DNA from: Symbiotaphrina buchneri
Taxonomy: Eukaryota; Ascomycota; Symbiotaphrinales; Symbiotaphrinaceae
Assembly: GCA_001599915.1 (NCBI GenBank)
Contig: BCIG01000017.1
Location: 372,001-436,000 of the forward strand
DNA length: 64,000 bases
Direction of reading: 5' to 3'
A program made the position numbers and the translations under genes. Positions 22,915-34,700 of this stretch are shown one piece after another. Numbering within the stretch: position 1 is the first letter of the stretch; each line of letters begins with the position of its first letter. Below the pieces are notes generated by a model, which saw only the letters and a list, made by a program, of their open reading frames with translations, was not told the DNA's origin and made no database searches.

Positions 22915-24117
22915 ATGTCGGACTCCGTGGGTCAGTTATGTCGCATCCAATTGGCTTCGACTGCCATTGGTACTTCTACACAAGGCTAAGGGCTAAATCG
23001 AACCGCAGATCGAGTGTTTGTGCATGCGCTCAACACTGTCAAGAAAATCCCCCGAACCGGATCGGCAAGACCTCCGCCGGCCGACCGCCTGAGACTGTAT
23101 GGCCTGTATAAACAGAGCATGGGTACGTCAACACCCTAAACTTCCGTATGCAATGGGGTTCAGGTTCGCGGTGGCGGGGCAAGCCGATATTGATTGTTAG
23201 TATTAGAGGGCGACGTGGATGGAGTCATGGACCGACCGGAGGGAGATAGCGATGAGATCCGGGCCGAGCAAGATAAATGGTGGGAAGGAAGGCCCCAGCT
23301 GTGTGATGTTCTGCTGTCTAACCGTCCACATTAGGGACGCATGGAATGAGCAGAAAGGGCTCTCCAGGACGGAAGCAAAACGCCGCTATATCTCCACATT
23401 GATCGATACTATGCATAAATATGCCACGTCCACGCCGTGAGTCTGCCATCGTGCTAGTTCATGGCCTTGCAGCATGTGAGCAAAAGATTGATGCTTAGCA
23501 GCGACGCCCGCGAATTGGTATCTGAGCTTGAATTCGTCTGGGATCAGATCAAGTCCAATGTACCATCTTCCTCATCATCTTCGCCTGCGCAGAATGTCGC
23601 CGCACTTCCCGCTTATCCGGGTTTCAGCAGTCGGTCTGGCCAGGACGAAGCGGCCATGAGAGTGCTGAGTCCTGTGAGCCAGCCAGACGAAGATGACGAC
23701 GAGGGGGACGAGTTTGATGATGCCATAGAGGGGCAGTATGACGCCGATGGTAACGAAGAAGATCATGGCGGGCGCACGGTACGAACAGGAGCTGGAAAGA
23801 AGACAGACGATATCAGAAACAGGAAGTGGAGAAGGCGCGTCGAGCAAGCCTTGGTGAAGATGACCGCAGAGCTTGCAGCCTTGAGAGAGCAAATAGAGAC
23901 GCGCCATATGATGACAGCACGACGACGGAAACGGCTATGGATGTGGATATGCTGGATTTGCTGGCTAGCAATCCGTCATATTATTGTGAACGCAATTTGC
24001 TGTGGCCTGCTGCTTTGGTGGATGCGGAAGACGAGAGACAGGAGAGCGGAGACGGCGGTGCGGTTGTTAATGGAGTTTGGTAGAGACAGAGTAAAGGCTC
24101 TCACAAATCTACGATGA
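22915..24117 (+). CDS. Acyl-CoA-binding membrane protein, Atg37/ACBD5-like
   Basis: Five exons, 22915-22930, 23009-23122, 23207-23279, 23335-23436 and 23499-24117, give 307 residues. The donor of intron 3 (GTGGGA) is weak, but the join restores KWDAWNEQKG. Residues 1-105 form an acyl-CoA-binding domain: VHALNTVKKIPRTG, RLRLYGLYKQSMEGDV, KWDAWNEQKGLSRTEAKRRYI. An acidic linker follows (DEDDDEGDEFDD), then a coiled coil (KWRRRVEQALVKMTAELAALREQI) and a Trp-rich transmembrane helix near the C terminus (CWLAIRHIIVNAICCGLLLWW) with a basic tail. ACBP, coiled coil and C-terminal anchor is the layout of Atg37 and human ACBD5, which sit on peroxisomes and act in pexophagy and lipid contacts. Localisation here is inferred from this architecture. 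Confidence 0.9.
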
Positions 24118-24800
24118 CGATACCTTATATTGGATGATGTGTTCTGTTGGTGTTTTTGTGGAAGGTATGGGGCTACGTAGGTGTACTTATTTTACGTATG
24201 AGACAGCCAAGCATGTCGCAAGCATGTCGCAAGCATGAAGATGTGCCTACCTTACCTTTTGTACAAGTGATGGTATCCACGTAAGTGCTGGATTTGATAT
24301 CAACTCCGTTCGACGCTTGGCCGCTTGACCGGTGATCGGTTGACCGGCAGCTGTAACACCTTCACTGCTACAGTAATGTGATGAGTTCTGCAGCGTATCA
24401 ATCACAGCAAAGCTTTCTTCACGTCTCTTTCACTCATCCAGAATTATGGAGGTTCTCGCTGGCACGGCACTTCCTATGTAAAAGGTCCACTTTGCCCGTG
24501 ACAAAAAGAGCAGATGAAGTAGCTGCCACAGATGCCTCCCTCACCAAAGTCACAGGTGAGACATGCTCTCTAATTCCGCCTCAAGCCAGAGAGGCCAACA
24601 AGCACTGAAAATGTTCACAGCCTGCTCTCAAGAAAGCGCTAGTTATCCCATTGCCAAAGTGAGTGAGAGGAAAGCACATACAGCCGTCGCTGTCTTTAAT
24701 CATATCCACCGTGGTTCTAGGACTGCAGACGATGCCGTAGAGCCCATAGAGAGACCCGAGAAGCTCAAGGCCATTATCAACAACCTCGACAAGCATCAAA
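24118..24800. other. Intergenic, unclear coding content
   Basis: An open frame at 24563-24856 (97 codons, plus strand) contains a plausible ordered stretch (RPEKLKAIINNLDKHQNEV) and might be an upstream exon of the next entry. I found no splice pair that joins them convincingly. At 24211-24237 an 11-base unit GCATGTCGCAA is repeated in tandem. Confidence 0.35.
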
Positions 24801-25280
24801 ATGAAGTTCGGTGGGGCTTTGAGGCGCAACTCCATGGGGACTTCTGGGCTAACTGAACCAATGCATAGCGCGAACATTCTCAGCACAACTTTGCAGAGCA
24901 AAGCTCAGATCGGGGGTCGGCCAGGTGTAACATCGGCAGCCCACACAGAACAGGCCTCTCACGACCCGCCGAATCTGAATTCGAAATGGGAACAAGCGCG
25001 TTCAAAGCCAGTAACGCGGCGCCCATTTAGGGGTATCTTGGATGCACCAAACTCGAACAGCACAATGTCCGGTGCTGATCAAGCCGCGGCTGCGTACCGA
25101 GATCTTGCTAAAGATTGTATCCAGCAGCTTGAGGAGTATGACACGCACGCAGCGGAAGTCCTCCAGTACTACAAGCGAGCGCAGATGAGGGCGGGGCAGG
25201 CCACAAAACCAGCCACTAACACTACGATGTCTCCCGAAGGAGGCTCTTATGACCGGAGCAGAGATCCCAGGCGCAGGTGA
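24801..25280 (+). CDS. Doubtful small hypothetical protein
   Basis: A single open frame of 159 codons with an ATG start. The middle is low-complexity; the part from about residue 85 (GADQAAAAYRDLAKDCIQQLEEYDTH) could form a coiled coil, and the end is basic. I recognise no family. It lies between two well-supported genes, and the amino-acid composition is not obviously random. A GTGAGC right at the stop could be a donor, so the true gene may extend or splice differently. Confidence 0.3.
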   Translation: MKFGGALRRNSMGTSGLTEPMHSANILSTTLQSKAQIGGRPGVTSAAHTEQASHDPPNLNSKWEQARSKPVTRRPFRGILDAPNSNSTMSGADQAAAAYRDLAKDCIQQLEEYDTHAAEVLQYYKRAQMRAGQATKPATNTTMSPEGGSYDRSRDPRRR

Positions 25281-25505
25281 GCTCTGAAACGATTTGGACA
25301 AGGGAAGTAAAGTGCCTGGGAGCGCCTGGAGGGTGTCCGCGCCACTGCTAGGTTCTTCACTTGTACGGCGCCGGAGTTGAATCTCTCATCCGTCATCAGA
25401 CCTTCAATTATCATTGAGATTGTTGGGAGGCTCCCCCTGCTAGCTATCTAGATATTGAGATGCGCTGGTTCTCATGCGTTGTCTGCCTTCTGCTCCTCGC
25501 CATTG

Positions 25506-26354
25506 CTATATCCTGGCGGCTAGATTGACCTTATGGTGCTCGGCAGCACAATACACCTGGCTCCTGTCTGGGGATTCTATCGTTCCTCTGAGAAGAGCCA
25601 TGGTTCTCCCGACATGTACCACCCAGCTATGAATGTGTACGGTAGTGCCTGGGGACTTCTCAGTCTCCGGTCTGACCCTTGAGTCCAACAGAGAACCTAC
25701 CGAGTGGTATTGCCTTCAGGTAGGAGACATTCAATGTCCTCGACACTCCACCTCGCCCTTCAGGACTGGTCAATGTCGAGCATTAGCTATAAAAGGCAAA
25801 ACGGACAGGAAAATCTCACCCCCACTGGCCGGAGCCTTTCAGGGGAGCCAGAGCCAAGGTCGTGCATGTATCTAGGGGACATTACCACCCCGTGTTTCCC
25901 TTCCAGCAATGTACTGTAGCGGCGCCGCTCGTACGTACCGAATATCATGCCGGCAGCACCACCATGCATCACACCTGTCGGCAGAATCGGCTTAGTTGTG
26001 GACTCCCCGTCCCACAGGTACGCAGTAGACTCGCACCGTTCAAGTTGCCGTAGGCATCAGGGACTTTCAGCTCGAAGACACAAGTGCCCTTTGGTCCCGC
26101 ATCTAGCAGCTTCAACCGTTTGCGGAGCCCGGTGTCAAAGACCTGGCCGGGCATTCAGCACCATGCCGTTGGTAGGGCAGGCGGGTGGACATGACATACG
26201 GTTGCCCCTGTATCCTTCTCTATCGAGGACCAACTGATTGCGATGAGATGGCCGAGGAGCGTGGAGGGGGAGAGAGCATCATGGCGGGTAAGACATACAC
26301 GGCCAAAATGTCCTGGGTTGCCTCCATGGCTTCCGCCTTTTCGTCAATGGCCAT
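25506..26354 (-). CDS. Hotdog-fold acyl-CoA thioesterase (THEM2/ACOT13 type)
   Basis: Six small exons read on the minus strand: 26354-26301 (least sure), 26142-26037, 25974-25939, 25871-25820, 25765-25701 and 25648-25506. Together they give about 151 residues with all phases consistent. Donors include GTGCGA, GTACGT, GTGAGA and GTAGGT. The spliced protein shows the 4HBT/hotdog pattern: VFDTGLRKRLKLL, CVFELKVPDAYGNLNG, the active-site loop VMHGGAAGMIFDTCTTLAL, then GGVSRTLNVSYLKAIPLG, the strand VHVGRTMALLRG and a closing CAAEHHKVNL. Such enzymes hydrolyse acyl-CoA as dimers or tetramers in cytosol, mitochondria or peroxisomes. The N-terminal exon is shorter than usual, so an extra exon or a different start is possible. 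It lies tail-to-tail after the Atg37-like gene region. Confidence 0.85.
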
Positions 26355-28236
26355 GGCTTCAAAGCTGGCTGTGGCAGCGGCAGGATAGGTAGGTAGGTAC
26401 CCCGTGTGCCCTGCTCTACTTTCTCTATCAGCCAAGTGTTCCGTGTGTTGAAGTCGCGGAGTTGAGATTAGCTTAGCTTAAGGTACCTTAGGTAAGGTAA
26501 GGTAAGGAGACACGCAGGGTACCTCAGACGGTGGGGGTGGGACTTGGAAACTGTGTGGGGAAGAACCTACGAAGTACGTACAGTTCCACTACAAGTAGGT
26601 ACCTTACCTTAGGTAAGAACGTACCTTAACTTACAAAGTGCTGTACTCTCGGAAAATAAGGTAATATGCCAACAGCAAAGTACCGGGTACAGTACGAATA
26701 CGTGGGAATCATCCTGTCATTGTTATTATTAGCATGACACCTTGTTGGCTAGGTACCTGACCTCGGGTCCTCACCTGGTACCTTACCCTATGGAGTATGT
26801 ATGCTGTTTATTCACTTAGGTTCACCTCGGTAAGCAACTTGGAAGGTTTGAGTGGAAGGCCAACGAACAATGGACGCTTTCTGTTCTCTCCTTCATGGAT
26901 GGCTTATAAAACATCATTTTTTGTGTGTCGCTTTTGTTGATGTCGGATTTCCTAAGGTAATTATCATTATAATCATCCTACTTTGTGTCCTCATCTTCCA
27001 CTCCCTCGCTCGAATCTCCTCTCATTGGCACGCCGGACACGCCGGATCCATTAAAGCCCAGGCTAAGGAAGATACCTTAAGGTAAGGGATGTCAAGACTC
27101 AAGTGCCCGATAAGGCTGGGCACTGCTTTAGCCTGAACAGGCAGGAGGAAGAGACGTTGCTGCGATAGAGTGAGTGATCGAGTGATGGCTTGGCAAGGCG
27201 GCTCGTTTGGGGAAGGACAGAACGGTCGCACTCCCCAGTTGTGAGCACGCGACCCGTTACCCAATCAGAACGAGAGCCAAGGGCCCAAGGGAATCCCATG
27301 TTTCAAATCTTCTCTTATTCTCCTAGAGAGAGAAAGCGACAAGACAAGGGCTGACCGTAAGACGCCTCGGACACTGACTCGCGGCGCCTTCTGCTTCTTC
27401 TCATGAGAGAGAATCGCCTCTGTCCCCTGTCCTGCATACGAGTACACGAACACTACCTTAGGCACTTTGCCCGTGACCTCTTTTCTTATCAGGGCTCTTC
27501 CCTAGACTGACAATAATCACTACCTATTACCCTCTACGATATCCTTCCTTCTCCCCCATTATTCTTCCGATCCGTCGGCCCCATTCCTATCCTATCTGTG
27601 CACGAGAGCGGATCCTACTCGTGCATTCGATCTTACGCTCACTCGAATAATCAACCACCGTACAACCACGACACCGCCATACCTTGGGTATCCACAATAA
27701 TCCTCCGGACCTCCGTTGTCATCCGGACCCGCCATCCAAGCCTTGCCCTACTTGTACCTACGGGAGCGGGCGACCTTTAGGTCCTCCTAGCTTACCGTAC
27801 GCATTTTCCCTCGACCTTGATTGACGTCCCTGCGCCTCACCCGTCGTCACCTCCAGAAGATCCGCTGGCCATAGGACAGATCCAGCACTGCCCGCCCCGC
27901 CCCGCCTCGGTGACGGAGAGACACTCCCTGAGCCAGGATTGGAGTTCCTAAATGTACAGTACCTCGCCTTGCCCTCTCTCTTCCTTGACCTCCGAACCGC
28001 CTGCGTCTTTCCTCCAGCTCCCATCTGACGGGTTTGGGCCCAGCAGATCGCCCGCACTCTCTCCTGCACAACCGCAAGCTTCACGGCCACGATTTTCACC
28101 CTCCATCAGCTGGTCAGCATCGAGGTTAAGGACCGACTTATCCCGACGGCGGCCCTAGAATGCGACCCAGCATCTCTGGCCCTCGGTGATCGGTGACGGA
28201 GAAGGGGAACGAGTGGTGGCACTATTCCTCTTGAAC
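26355..28236. other. Intergenic, repeat-rich, no gene seen
   Basis: About 1.9 kb. Bases 26388-26790 hold the densest GGTACC/ACCTTA cluster of the window. The rest includes pyrimidine-rich promoter-like DNA upstream of the LicD gene. Short frames here look random. Confidence 0.45.
26388..26790. repeat. Extended GGTACC / TAAGGTA motif cluster
   Basis: More than ten copies of GGTACC, AAGGTA or TACCTTA within 400 bases, for example around 26478 (TTAAGGTACCTTAGGTAAGG), 26598 and 26770. It contains direct, inverted and overlapping copies. Confidence 0.7.
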
Positions 28237-29397
28237 ATGCGCTTCTCATGGCTGGCAGCATGCGCTTCCACCGCAGCGGTGCTGATCCGGGCATGTTGGG
28301 CTTACCCAGAGGCTGCACACGAAGTGCAGCGTACAAACACCGAGGCCAGCAAGGCTGTCTGGGCGCGTGATGGCGGCTCAAATGCAGAGCCATTAAAGGA
28401 GTCCAAATATTTCTGTACGTTACCATCTTGCTGCGTAAAGTCGGGCACGTCATGCTAACCTGCTGCTGCCTCTTCCATACGAAGCAGGGTAAGCTCTCCA
28501 ATACCATCACAGCATCCTCTTTGCCGTACGGTCAGCTTGCAATATGCGCCTGGCAACCGGCTGACAATAGAAAAGTGCTGAAGATGCTCTGGGCCACTAT
28601 GATCGACGCTTCTTCAGACGGATCATGTCCTACGAAGACCGGCGCGAAGCTCAGCGTGACTTGATCCGCGCATACCTGACCATCTGCCGTCAAGAAGACA
28701 TTGAGACTTGGATAGCCCATGGTACCCTGCTGGGTTGGTGGTGGAACGGAAAGGTCGGTGATCCTCTCGACTCCCTCGTAGCTGAGAAAGACGGAACGGT
28801 TGACGGACCCTTTTAGGCACTGCCGTGGGACTTTGACATCGATGTGCAGGTCTCTGCTGCTACGCTCCAGCATATGGGAAGGCAGTACAATCAGTCGAGG
28901 CATCACTACGTGTCTCCCGAGAGGAAAGTCCGGCGCGAGTACCTCCTCGACATCAATCCCTTCATAGCCAACCGCGATCGGGGCGAGGGATTCAACGTCA
29001 TCGATGCGCGGTGGATTGACGTGAAGAATGGCCTCTTCATCGACATTACCGGGCTGAGCGAGATCCATCCGGATGTCGAACCCGGCATCTGGCAATGCAA
29101 GAATTATCATCGGTACAATGTTCGAGATCTTTTCCCCTTGCGCGAAAGTATATACGAGGGGGTAGCGGCGCTTGTACCATACTCGTACGACCGCATCCTC
29201 ACGGACGAGTATGAAGCCAAAGCTCTCGTGGAGACGGAGTATGAGAAGTAAGTGTTGGGCAGCTAGGATTGGTTAGCATGCGTTGCTGACAACCCTTTAG
29301 CCATCACTGGGACCGTGAGGCCAAAGAGTGGGTAAAGGTCCGGGAACTGCAAATATCAGAAATACTGTCGCCGGAGTTGGCGAGACCACCCTCTTAG
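28237..29397 (+). CDS. LicD/Mnn4-like family protein
   Basis: Exon 1 is 28237-28414. Later exons are about 28571-28753, 28817-29248 and 29301-29397. The region between 28414 and 28571 could not be spliced with confidence; a tiny exon may lie there. The N terminus is hydrophobic (MRFSWLAACASTAAVLIRAC), fitting a signal peptide or type II anchor. Then come KESKYF, GHYDRRFFRRIMSYEDRREAQRDL and the LicD core ETWIAHGTLLGWWWNGKALPWDFDIDVQVS, with the acidic DFDID motif used to bind metal and nucleotide. VIDARWIDVKNGLFIDITGLSEI follows. LicD proteins move phosphorylated groups onto glycans; the fungal Mnn4 branch is needed for mannosyl-phosphate on cell-wall mannoproteins in the Golgi. The exact substrate is unknown. 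It ends in LARPPS shortly after a conserved HHWDREAKEWV. Confidence 0.85.
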
Positions 29398-29989
29398 GCT
29401 TAATGGGGCTTCCCATAAGCTCACCGTCGCATCAACCATGTTGGAGATCGAATACAGGGCATGCATGCACCTTGTTGGTTATCTGTTATCTCTTATCTGC
29501 GCCGATACCCGGTCTGTCGCTTGTTCGCGGCATTCTAAATCTGCATGGGACTTGGAGTTTGGGGTTTCTGTTAGGGCATGGGTTGCAGAAGTATGTCGTC
29601 TTGTTGCTTTATATGTCTTTCAAGCAGCATCTCCATGAGCCATGTGAAGTGTACGAGCGGCGCGGCTCGAAGTACCGTTCGGTCTTCAGCCAAATGCGCG
29701 TGACAGTTGTTATGCTCGGAGGGCGCCAAATTTTCTAAGGAGATTCCACTCGCGACAAAGGAAAAGAAGGCATAGCCGGAGGATCTGGCGACCTTTGGAG
29801 ACGGGTTCAATGCATTATAATCTTGGAAAGAGTCCTCATCTCAGATACCGACAAAGCCAAGGTGCTCCAATTCCATGCTAAGAGATTTGCCCTGCACCCT
29901 ATACGATACCATAGTATGAAGCAACGCCCAGATGCAGTTCCCAGATGCAAACGGACGCCCCGCTATGCTAAAAAGATGCTACGCCACAA
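29398..29989. other. Convergent intergenic space
   Basis: About 590 bases between the stops of the LicD and WLM genes. No gene or repeat was recognised. Confidence 0.4.
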
Positions 29990-31075
29990 TCATGATGCAG
30001 AGTCAGTCGAGCCTTCATGTCCAACCCGCTTCTGTTTCTTCAACCGTTCTTCGGCAGCCTTGGCCAATATCTCTCTTCTGCTCAGTGCCCCTGCTGGAAC
30101 CGAGCCTCCCGAGGTCGATGTAAGCGACTCATGGTCGGACGCACCGAGGACATACTCTCCTCCGGTCCAGCCGCCGTGGTCGGCATGCTCGCCGTCGACG
30201 CCTCCATCATTGGGATTGTAGAACTCGTCCTGCGACACGGCGTGGCCGCCGCTCCTCCAGTCGCCCCTTTCCACCTCTTGCTCGATTTCCTTGCACAGAT
30301 TCCAGAAGTTCCGGTCGTGCTCGCCCCAGACGTTGTGGGCCAGCTCGTGGCACAGGGTCTTGCGGATGGTCTTGTAGTCTCGGTAGCCGTCGTAGGCGTC
30401 GGTCCGCAGCCGGAGCTCGATGACCTCGCCGCGGTTGCGGTTCAGGCCCAGCGTCCGCGACTCGTGCGTCGTGTGCTCGGCCGGGTTCATCTCGGTCAGG
30501 AGCGGCACCGTCCACTTGTGCTTGCGCATAGTCGCCTTGATGCCGGCGTCATCCCGCAGGCGCTCCAAGAAGCGGAGCGAGCGCTCCGGGTTCGGTAGGT
30601 ATGGCAGGGGCCGCAGCGTCGTGAAGGTGTATGTCGCTTCCTCCTGGGCCTTCTTCCAGTCGACGTGCCGCGCCGGACTTGCGGGCTTGAGCGGCCCACT
30701 GTAGGTGCCGAGACGGCCGGATCGCCGCGTCGACCGCGACTGCGATTCCTGCACGGCCGCGTCGAGCGAGCTGATCTCGGCCGTGGTCGAGCCCAGGAGC
30801 ATGATCTTCTTGGTGGTGGGCCCGGTCAATGTTGACAGCGGCAGCGACGGGTCTTTGAAGGGCGGCTTTAGGAGACCCGGCTTGGGCGAGATCATGAACT
30901 TCTGGTTGCTGGGCGGAACATGGAGCGTCTCGGAGACGGTGTTTGAAAGATCAGATACCGTCGCGTGTGGCGGGAAGTGGAAGGTATGCGGCTGGTTGTG
31001 GTGGACGAGGGTCAGCTCGAGCGTTTCGGCGGACGGCGACCCCGAGGACGATGGTGATCTCAATGCTTCTTCCAT
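29990..31075 (-). CDS. Ubiquitin-like/WLM-domain metalloprotease
   Basis: One exon, 361 residues. A ubiquitin-like domain spans about residues 18-97 (LELTLVHHNQPHTFHFPPHATVSDL to KKIMLLGST). After a Ser/Arg linker comes the WLM domain, about 140-265, with RSLRFLERLRDDAGIKATMRKHKW, the substrate strand EVIELRLRT and the zinc site CHELAHNVWGEHD (His243, Glu244, His247, His253). WLM proteases of the Wss1/SPRTN group cleave proteins crosslinked to DNA or act on ubiquitin and SUMO conjugates. The ubiquitin-WLM order matches the fission-yeast ubiquitin/metalloprotease fusion rather than Wss1 itself, which lacks the N-terminal domain. The C terminus is low-complexity with a basic helix (LAKAAEERLKKQKR). 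GC-rich codon use here opens a long antisense frame that is not a gene. Confidence 0.93.
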   Translation of the reverse strand: MEEALRSPSSSGSPSAETLELTLVHHNQPHTFHFPPHATVSDLSNTVSETLHVPPSNQKFMISPKPGLLKPPFKDPSLPLSTLTGPTTKKIMLLGSTTAEISSLDAAVQESQSRSTRRSGRLGTYSGPLKPASPARHVDWKKAQEEATYTFTTLRPLPYLPNPERSLRFLERLRDDAGIKATMRKHKWTVPLLTEMNPAEHTTHESRTLGLNRNRGEVIELRLRTDAYDGYRDYKTIRKTLCHELAHNVWGEHDRNFWNLCKEIEQEVERGDWRSGGHAVSQDEFYNPNDGGVDGEHADHGGWTGGEYVLGASDHESLTSTSGGSVPAGALSRREILAKAAEERLKKQKRVGHEGSTDSAS

Positions 31076-31736
31076 GGCGGAACAACACGATCAGTATGTC
31101 AGTCTAGCATCATGTGAGACCGGAAGAGAGCAGCTGAAGTTTATACGGAGGACGAGTAGAAGCAGCTTAGGACAGAAGGTGGCGGACGGAGATGCAGGCC
31201 TTCTGTCGCATTCGGTGCCCATCCAATTCACACGGAGTTGGTGAGTGCCACATTCTGGCTTTGTCATCATATTATGATACTCCAAATTACTTTAGGCACC
31301 TCACCTTACGTAGATCGGCTTATCGGCGTTTATGTCCTCCGGCTTGACCAACCAGATTCTACCGAGGCTACCAATACGGAGCTAAGAATACAGCTTACTA
31401 CGAAGACCAAAGGTGCTCTTACGTACAGTGCAGAGCAAGCACACTCCATGTATGTACGAAGTAGCACCTGAAGGGAAGACGAGTGAATGATTCCCAGAAG
31501 GGCCATCTATCTATCTGAAGCTTCGACCGTTGCGGGTCATAGATACATGGAAAGTAAGCAGCCCGACCCCTCATTTGCAACCTCATATCGAGCAGACCAT
31601 GCAATCAAAGGATAGGCGGATTATTATGCTGTATCGCCCAGCCAAACTTTTGATAACCATCCAGTCCAACGCTTCAATGCAGCTTCATGGTGCGCCATAT
31701 GCAAGGCAGTATGCAAAACGCCCCTATCTTCAAATA
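31076..31736. other. Intergenic between two minus-strand genes
   Basis: About 660 bases holding the WLM promoter and the EDC4 3' end. ACCTTACG and GGCACCTCACC motifs occur near 31300. No gene was seen. Confidence 0.4.
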
Positions 31737-34700
31737 CTATGAAACATGCGACTTCAACTCCTTGGCCTTTCGGGCTAGGGAATGGATGCGATGGAGTAAC
31801 GCTTGATCCCGGTTGCCTTCCGCCACGGCCACATAGAGACTCTCTAAGCGCTGTATGAGCACTTCAAGTATCTTGCCGACGACTTCCTGGATATCCGGGT
31901 CCTTTTTATCACAGAGGTCAGCAGTAGGCATAGGTACGTCAAGGCCTGTCAGACTTACAGTAGGGTTCAGAGTCGCAAAGACGGTCTCTAACCACGCCAG
32001 ACGCTCATTGACGTGATTCTCGAAGGCTCCCGACACAGCTGCTGCGACAGAAAGAGCCACCAGAGGGGATAACGTCGAAAGATACCCAGGCCTGATTCGG
32101 GAAAAGTAGAGATCAAATACTTCGTTCTGACGAGATGACTGGAGCCACTGGAAACTTGCGTGAGCAATGTTTTTCTTAACGGTGCAGATCACCACTTACC
32201 AATATGGTACCTTCTTCGTAACGCCCCTCATTCATCAGACTGGTTATCGTCTCAATTTCCTGTTGTTGCTGAGTTTTGAGCGGTGGCGACGCAGACTCGA
32301 GCTGACGACCGGCGGTTACCTGATCCGTCATTTGTTGTTCTGCAGGAGGCTGTCGAGCCCGGGATACCTCTTGTCGTAGAGCGAGAACCTCCTTCCGCAG
32401 ATCTGCTTGCTGAGAGTCCATGGTCCTTACCGTTTCCAGCAATCCGCGAATTACATCCGCGAGGTTATCAAGTTTCAGGCTGTCTTGATGGTGCTGAACG
32501 CTGGAGGCTTTGATCTCTTCCACGAGGCGCCTCTCCAGCTGAGTGCCCATTTTCTGCGCAGTTTGAGTTGCAACATCGGTCATGATTGGGACTATACTGC
32601 TTTGCATGAAAGCTGATAGTTCCTCTCTAAGACCAGCCGTCACCTTCATAGCCGAGGTCTCCGACAGCCCCGCAAAGATATCCGGCTTCTGCATAGCCCT
32701 ATTAATTGCATCAGGGAGCAGTAGCTTAAGATTGCTGGACATACAACGTTGAACATGCTGCTGTATCAGGTCCGGTAGCTTGCTGCTGAGCAAACTGAAA
32801 GCTGGTTCAGACAGCACTGGCAACACCTTCTGCTGTATGTTGAGGTTGACTATGTGTGCTAGGCTCTTTTCAACATTCTCCGAGAGAGTGCTCGAGACGA
32901 GCCTGAGCACAGCATCCTGCTTAGCTGCGCCAGCAGCTTCTACCACGCGCCTATCATCATCGAGCCGCCTGTACAGTCTCTCCAGCTCATAGTTGAAGAC
33001 TTTTGAGAATTCTGCTGAAATCATCTTTTCGATTTTCTCCACTTCTTTGGTCAAAAAGTCGCTGGACACACCGAGATTACTGGACTCTACGGCGCCAGAT
33101 CCCTGTGACGGTGTCTCTTTGACCGACGACTGTTCTTGAATTGACTGGCTTTCAGCTACTTGAGCGTTGATGGCAGCCGATGCTGGGACAGATGCCATTT
33201 TATGAGAAGATGATGACGGATCTTCTTTGGGAGAAGCACGCTTTTTCTTTTTCTTCTCAGCTTTGTCTGAACCTATCTTCACCAGACCATTCACGTCTTG
33301 TGTCGAAGTATCTCCGGGAGGTGAAGTACTCGTTTTCACCGTGTCAACAATTTCTGGTCCGTTTAGAGCAGCCGGAGCGGAACTTTCGGTGACCGGTGCT
33401 TGTTCAGGCTCTTGGAGATCCCCCACAGAAATTAGTCCCTCTTTTTCCGCGTTTACAGGATGCAGCACTTTGTTGTCATTATCCCAGCCAAGATCTGCCT
33501 TTCGAATTTTCAAGCATGTGGCACCTCGAGAATGCATCACGTAGAGTTCAAAAAGTACCGGATCGTCCGCATCCTCAGGCTGCGCAAATGGTTCCGACAG
33601 GAGTTCCACACTACGAAGGTCGCCCTTTGTGCCAAAGGAGAACTCCCTCAATCCACTCATGATTGCAGTAGCCTCCGGCTTCGGCAGATTTGCATCCTTT
33701 CGCGCAAGACGTTGGATATAGCTCGATTGTGTCATTGCCGGTAGGTTGTACTTCGGCGCCGACAGATGGACAAAATAGATACGATTCTTTGTCGGATGCC
33801 CGACGATGATGATGCCGGTAGGCCCATGGTACGCAACACTGCAAGCCCCGTCAGATTCATTTTCGTGCGGAAAGTTCAGTTCCTGAACTGGTTTCTCGAG
33901 AGCCAGATCCCAAAGCTGGAGTGTATGGTTTTGCTTGAATCCAACCAGGAGATATCTGAGGGCTATGGCCTTGGCGTAGGGCCTGGACTTGTCCACAAAC
34001 CGGATCGATGTGGGCCATGACTTCTCCACTGGCGAAGAGGTCACCAATGTCATAACAGGAATAGACACTTCAAGAGCAGTGTCATTTCCAGGCAGGCCAT
34101 TAGTTTCGGCCACCAAGTCTCGGATATGCCAGAATTTGAGCCGACCGGATTTGTCTAGAGACACTATCAAGCTATCATCTCGACTGAATGTGAAGTCTTT
34201 ACCAGCTTTCCCTGTGCCTATCTTGAGGCTCTTTTGTGCCAGGTACTTCTTACCATCCACCAGGCGAGTGTTGGCATCAACAACGAAATCTCTTAGTCGC
34301 TCAACCCAGATGATATGGATGGCTTTACCACGGCCGACAGCGAAGTATTCTGGATGGCGCGAACTGAGCTTCGCCCGAGTTTTTAACCTCCCTCCTGACG
34401 TATTGTCATCGTTGGCAGGCGTGGGGGGGAACACAAAGCCGTTGCTTTCGATGTTATCGGCTTCGAAGAGATCGGCGTACGGATCCGTGATTTTCGCCCA
34501 GTAAACAGATCCACTCAGACCGGTTGCTAGGATAGTTTGAGTACCTGTCGTCGATTTGTCTGTTACATAGTGGCCGACTGATACATTGAAGATCCGATCT
34601 TGCGTGGAGCGAAAGATTTGTCGGTCTCTGCCATCGTCTTGGCGAATGATACGTAGTCCGCCGTTCTTTGCCATGGCATAGACGATATACTCGCTGGTAG

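Noticed and set aside
24801-24830. MKFGGAL start resembling an SPX-domain protein
   Set aside because: The residues that follow do not continue the SPX pattern.
30017-30598. 193-codon plus-strand open frame antisense to the WLM gene
   Set aside because: It mirrors the GC-rich third codon positions of the real gene, which has the HELAHNVWGEHD zinc site. No known motif is present in the antisense frame.
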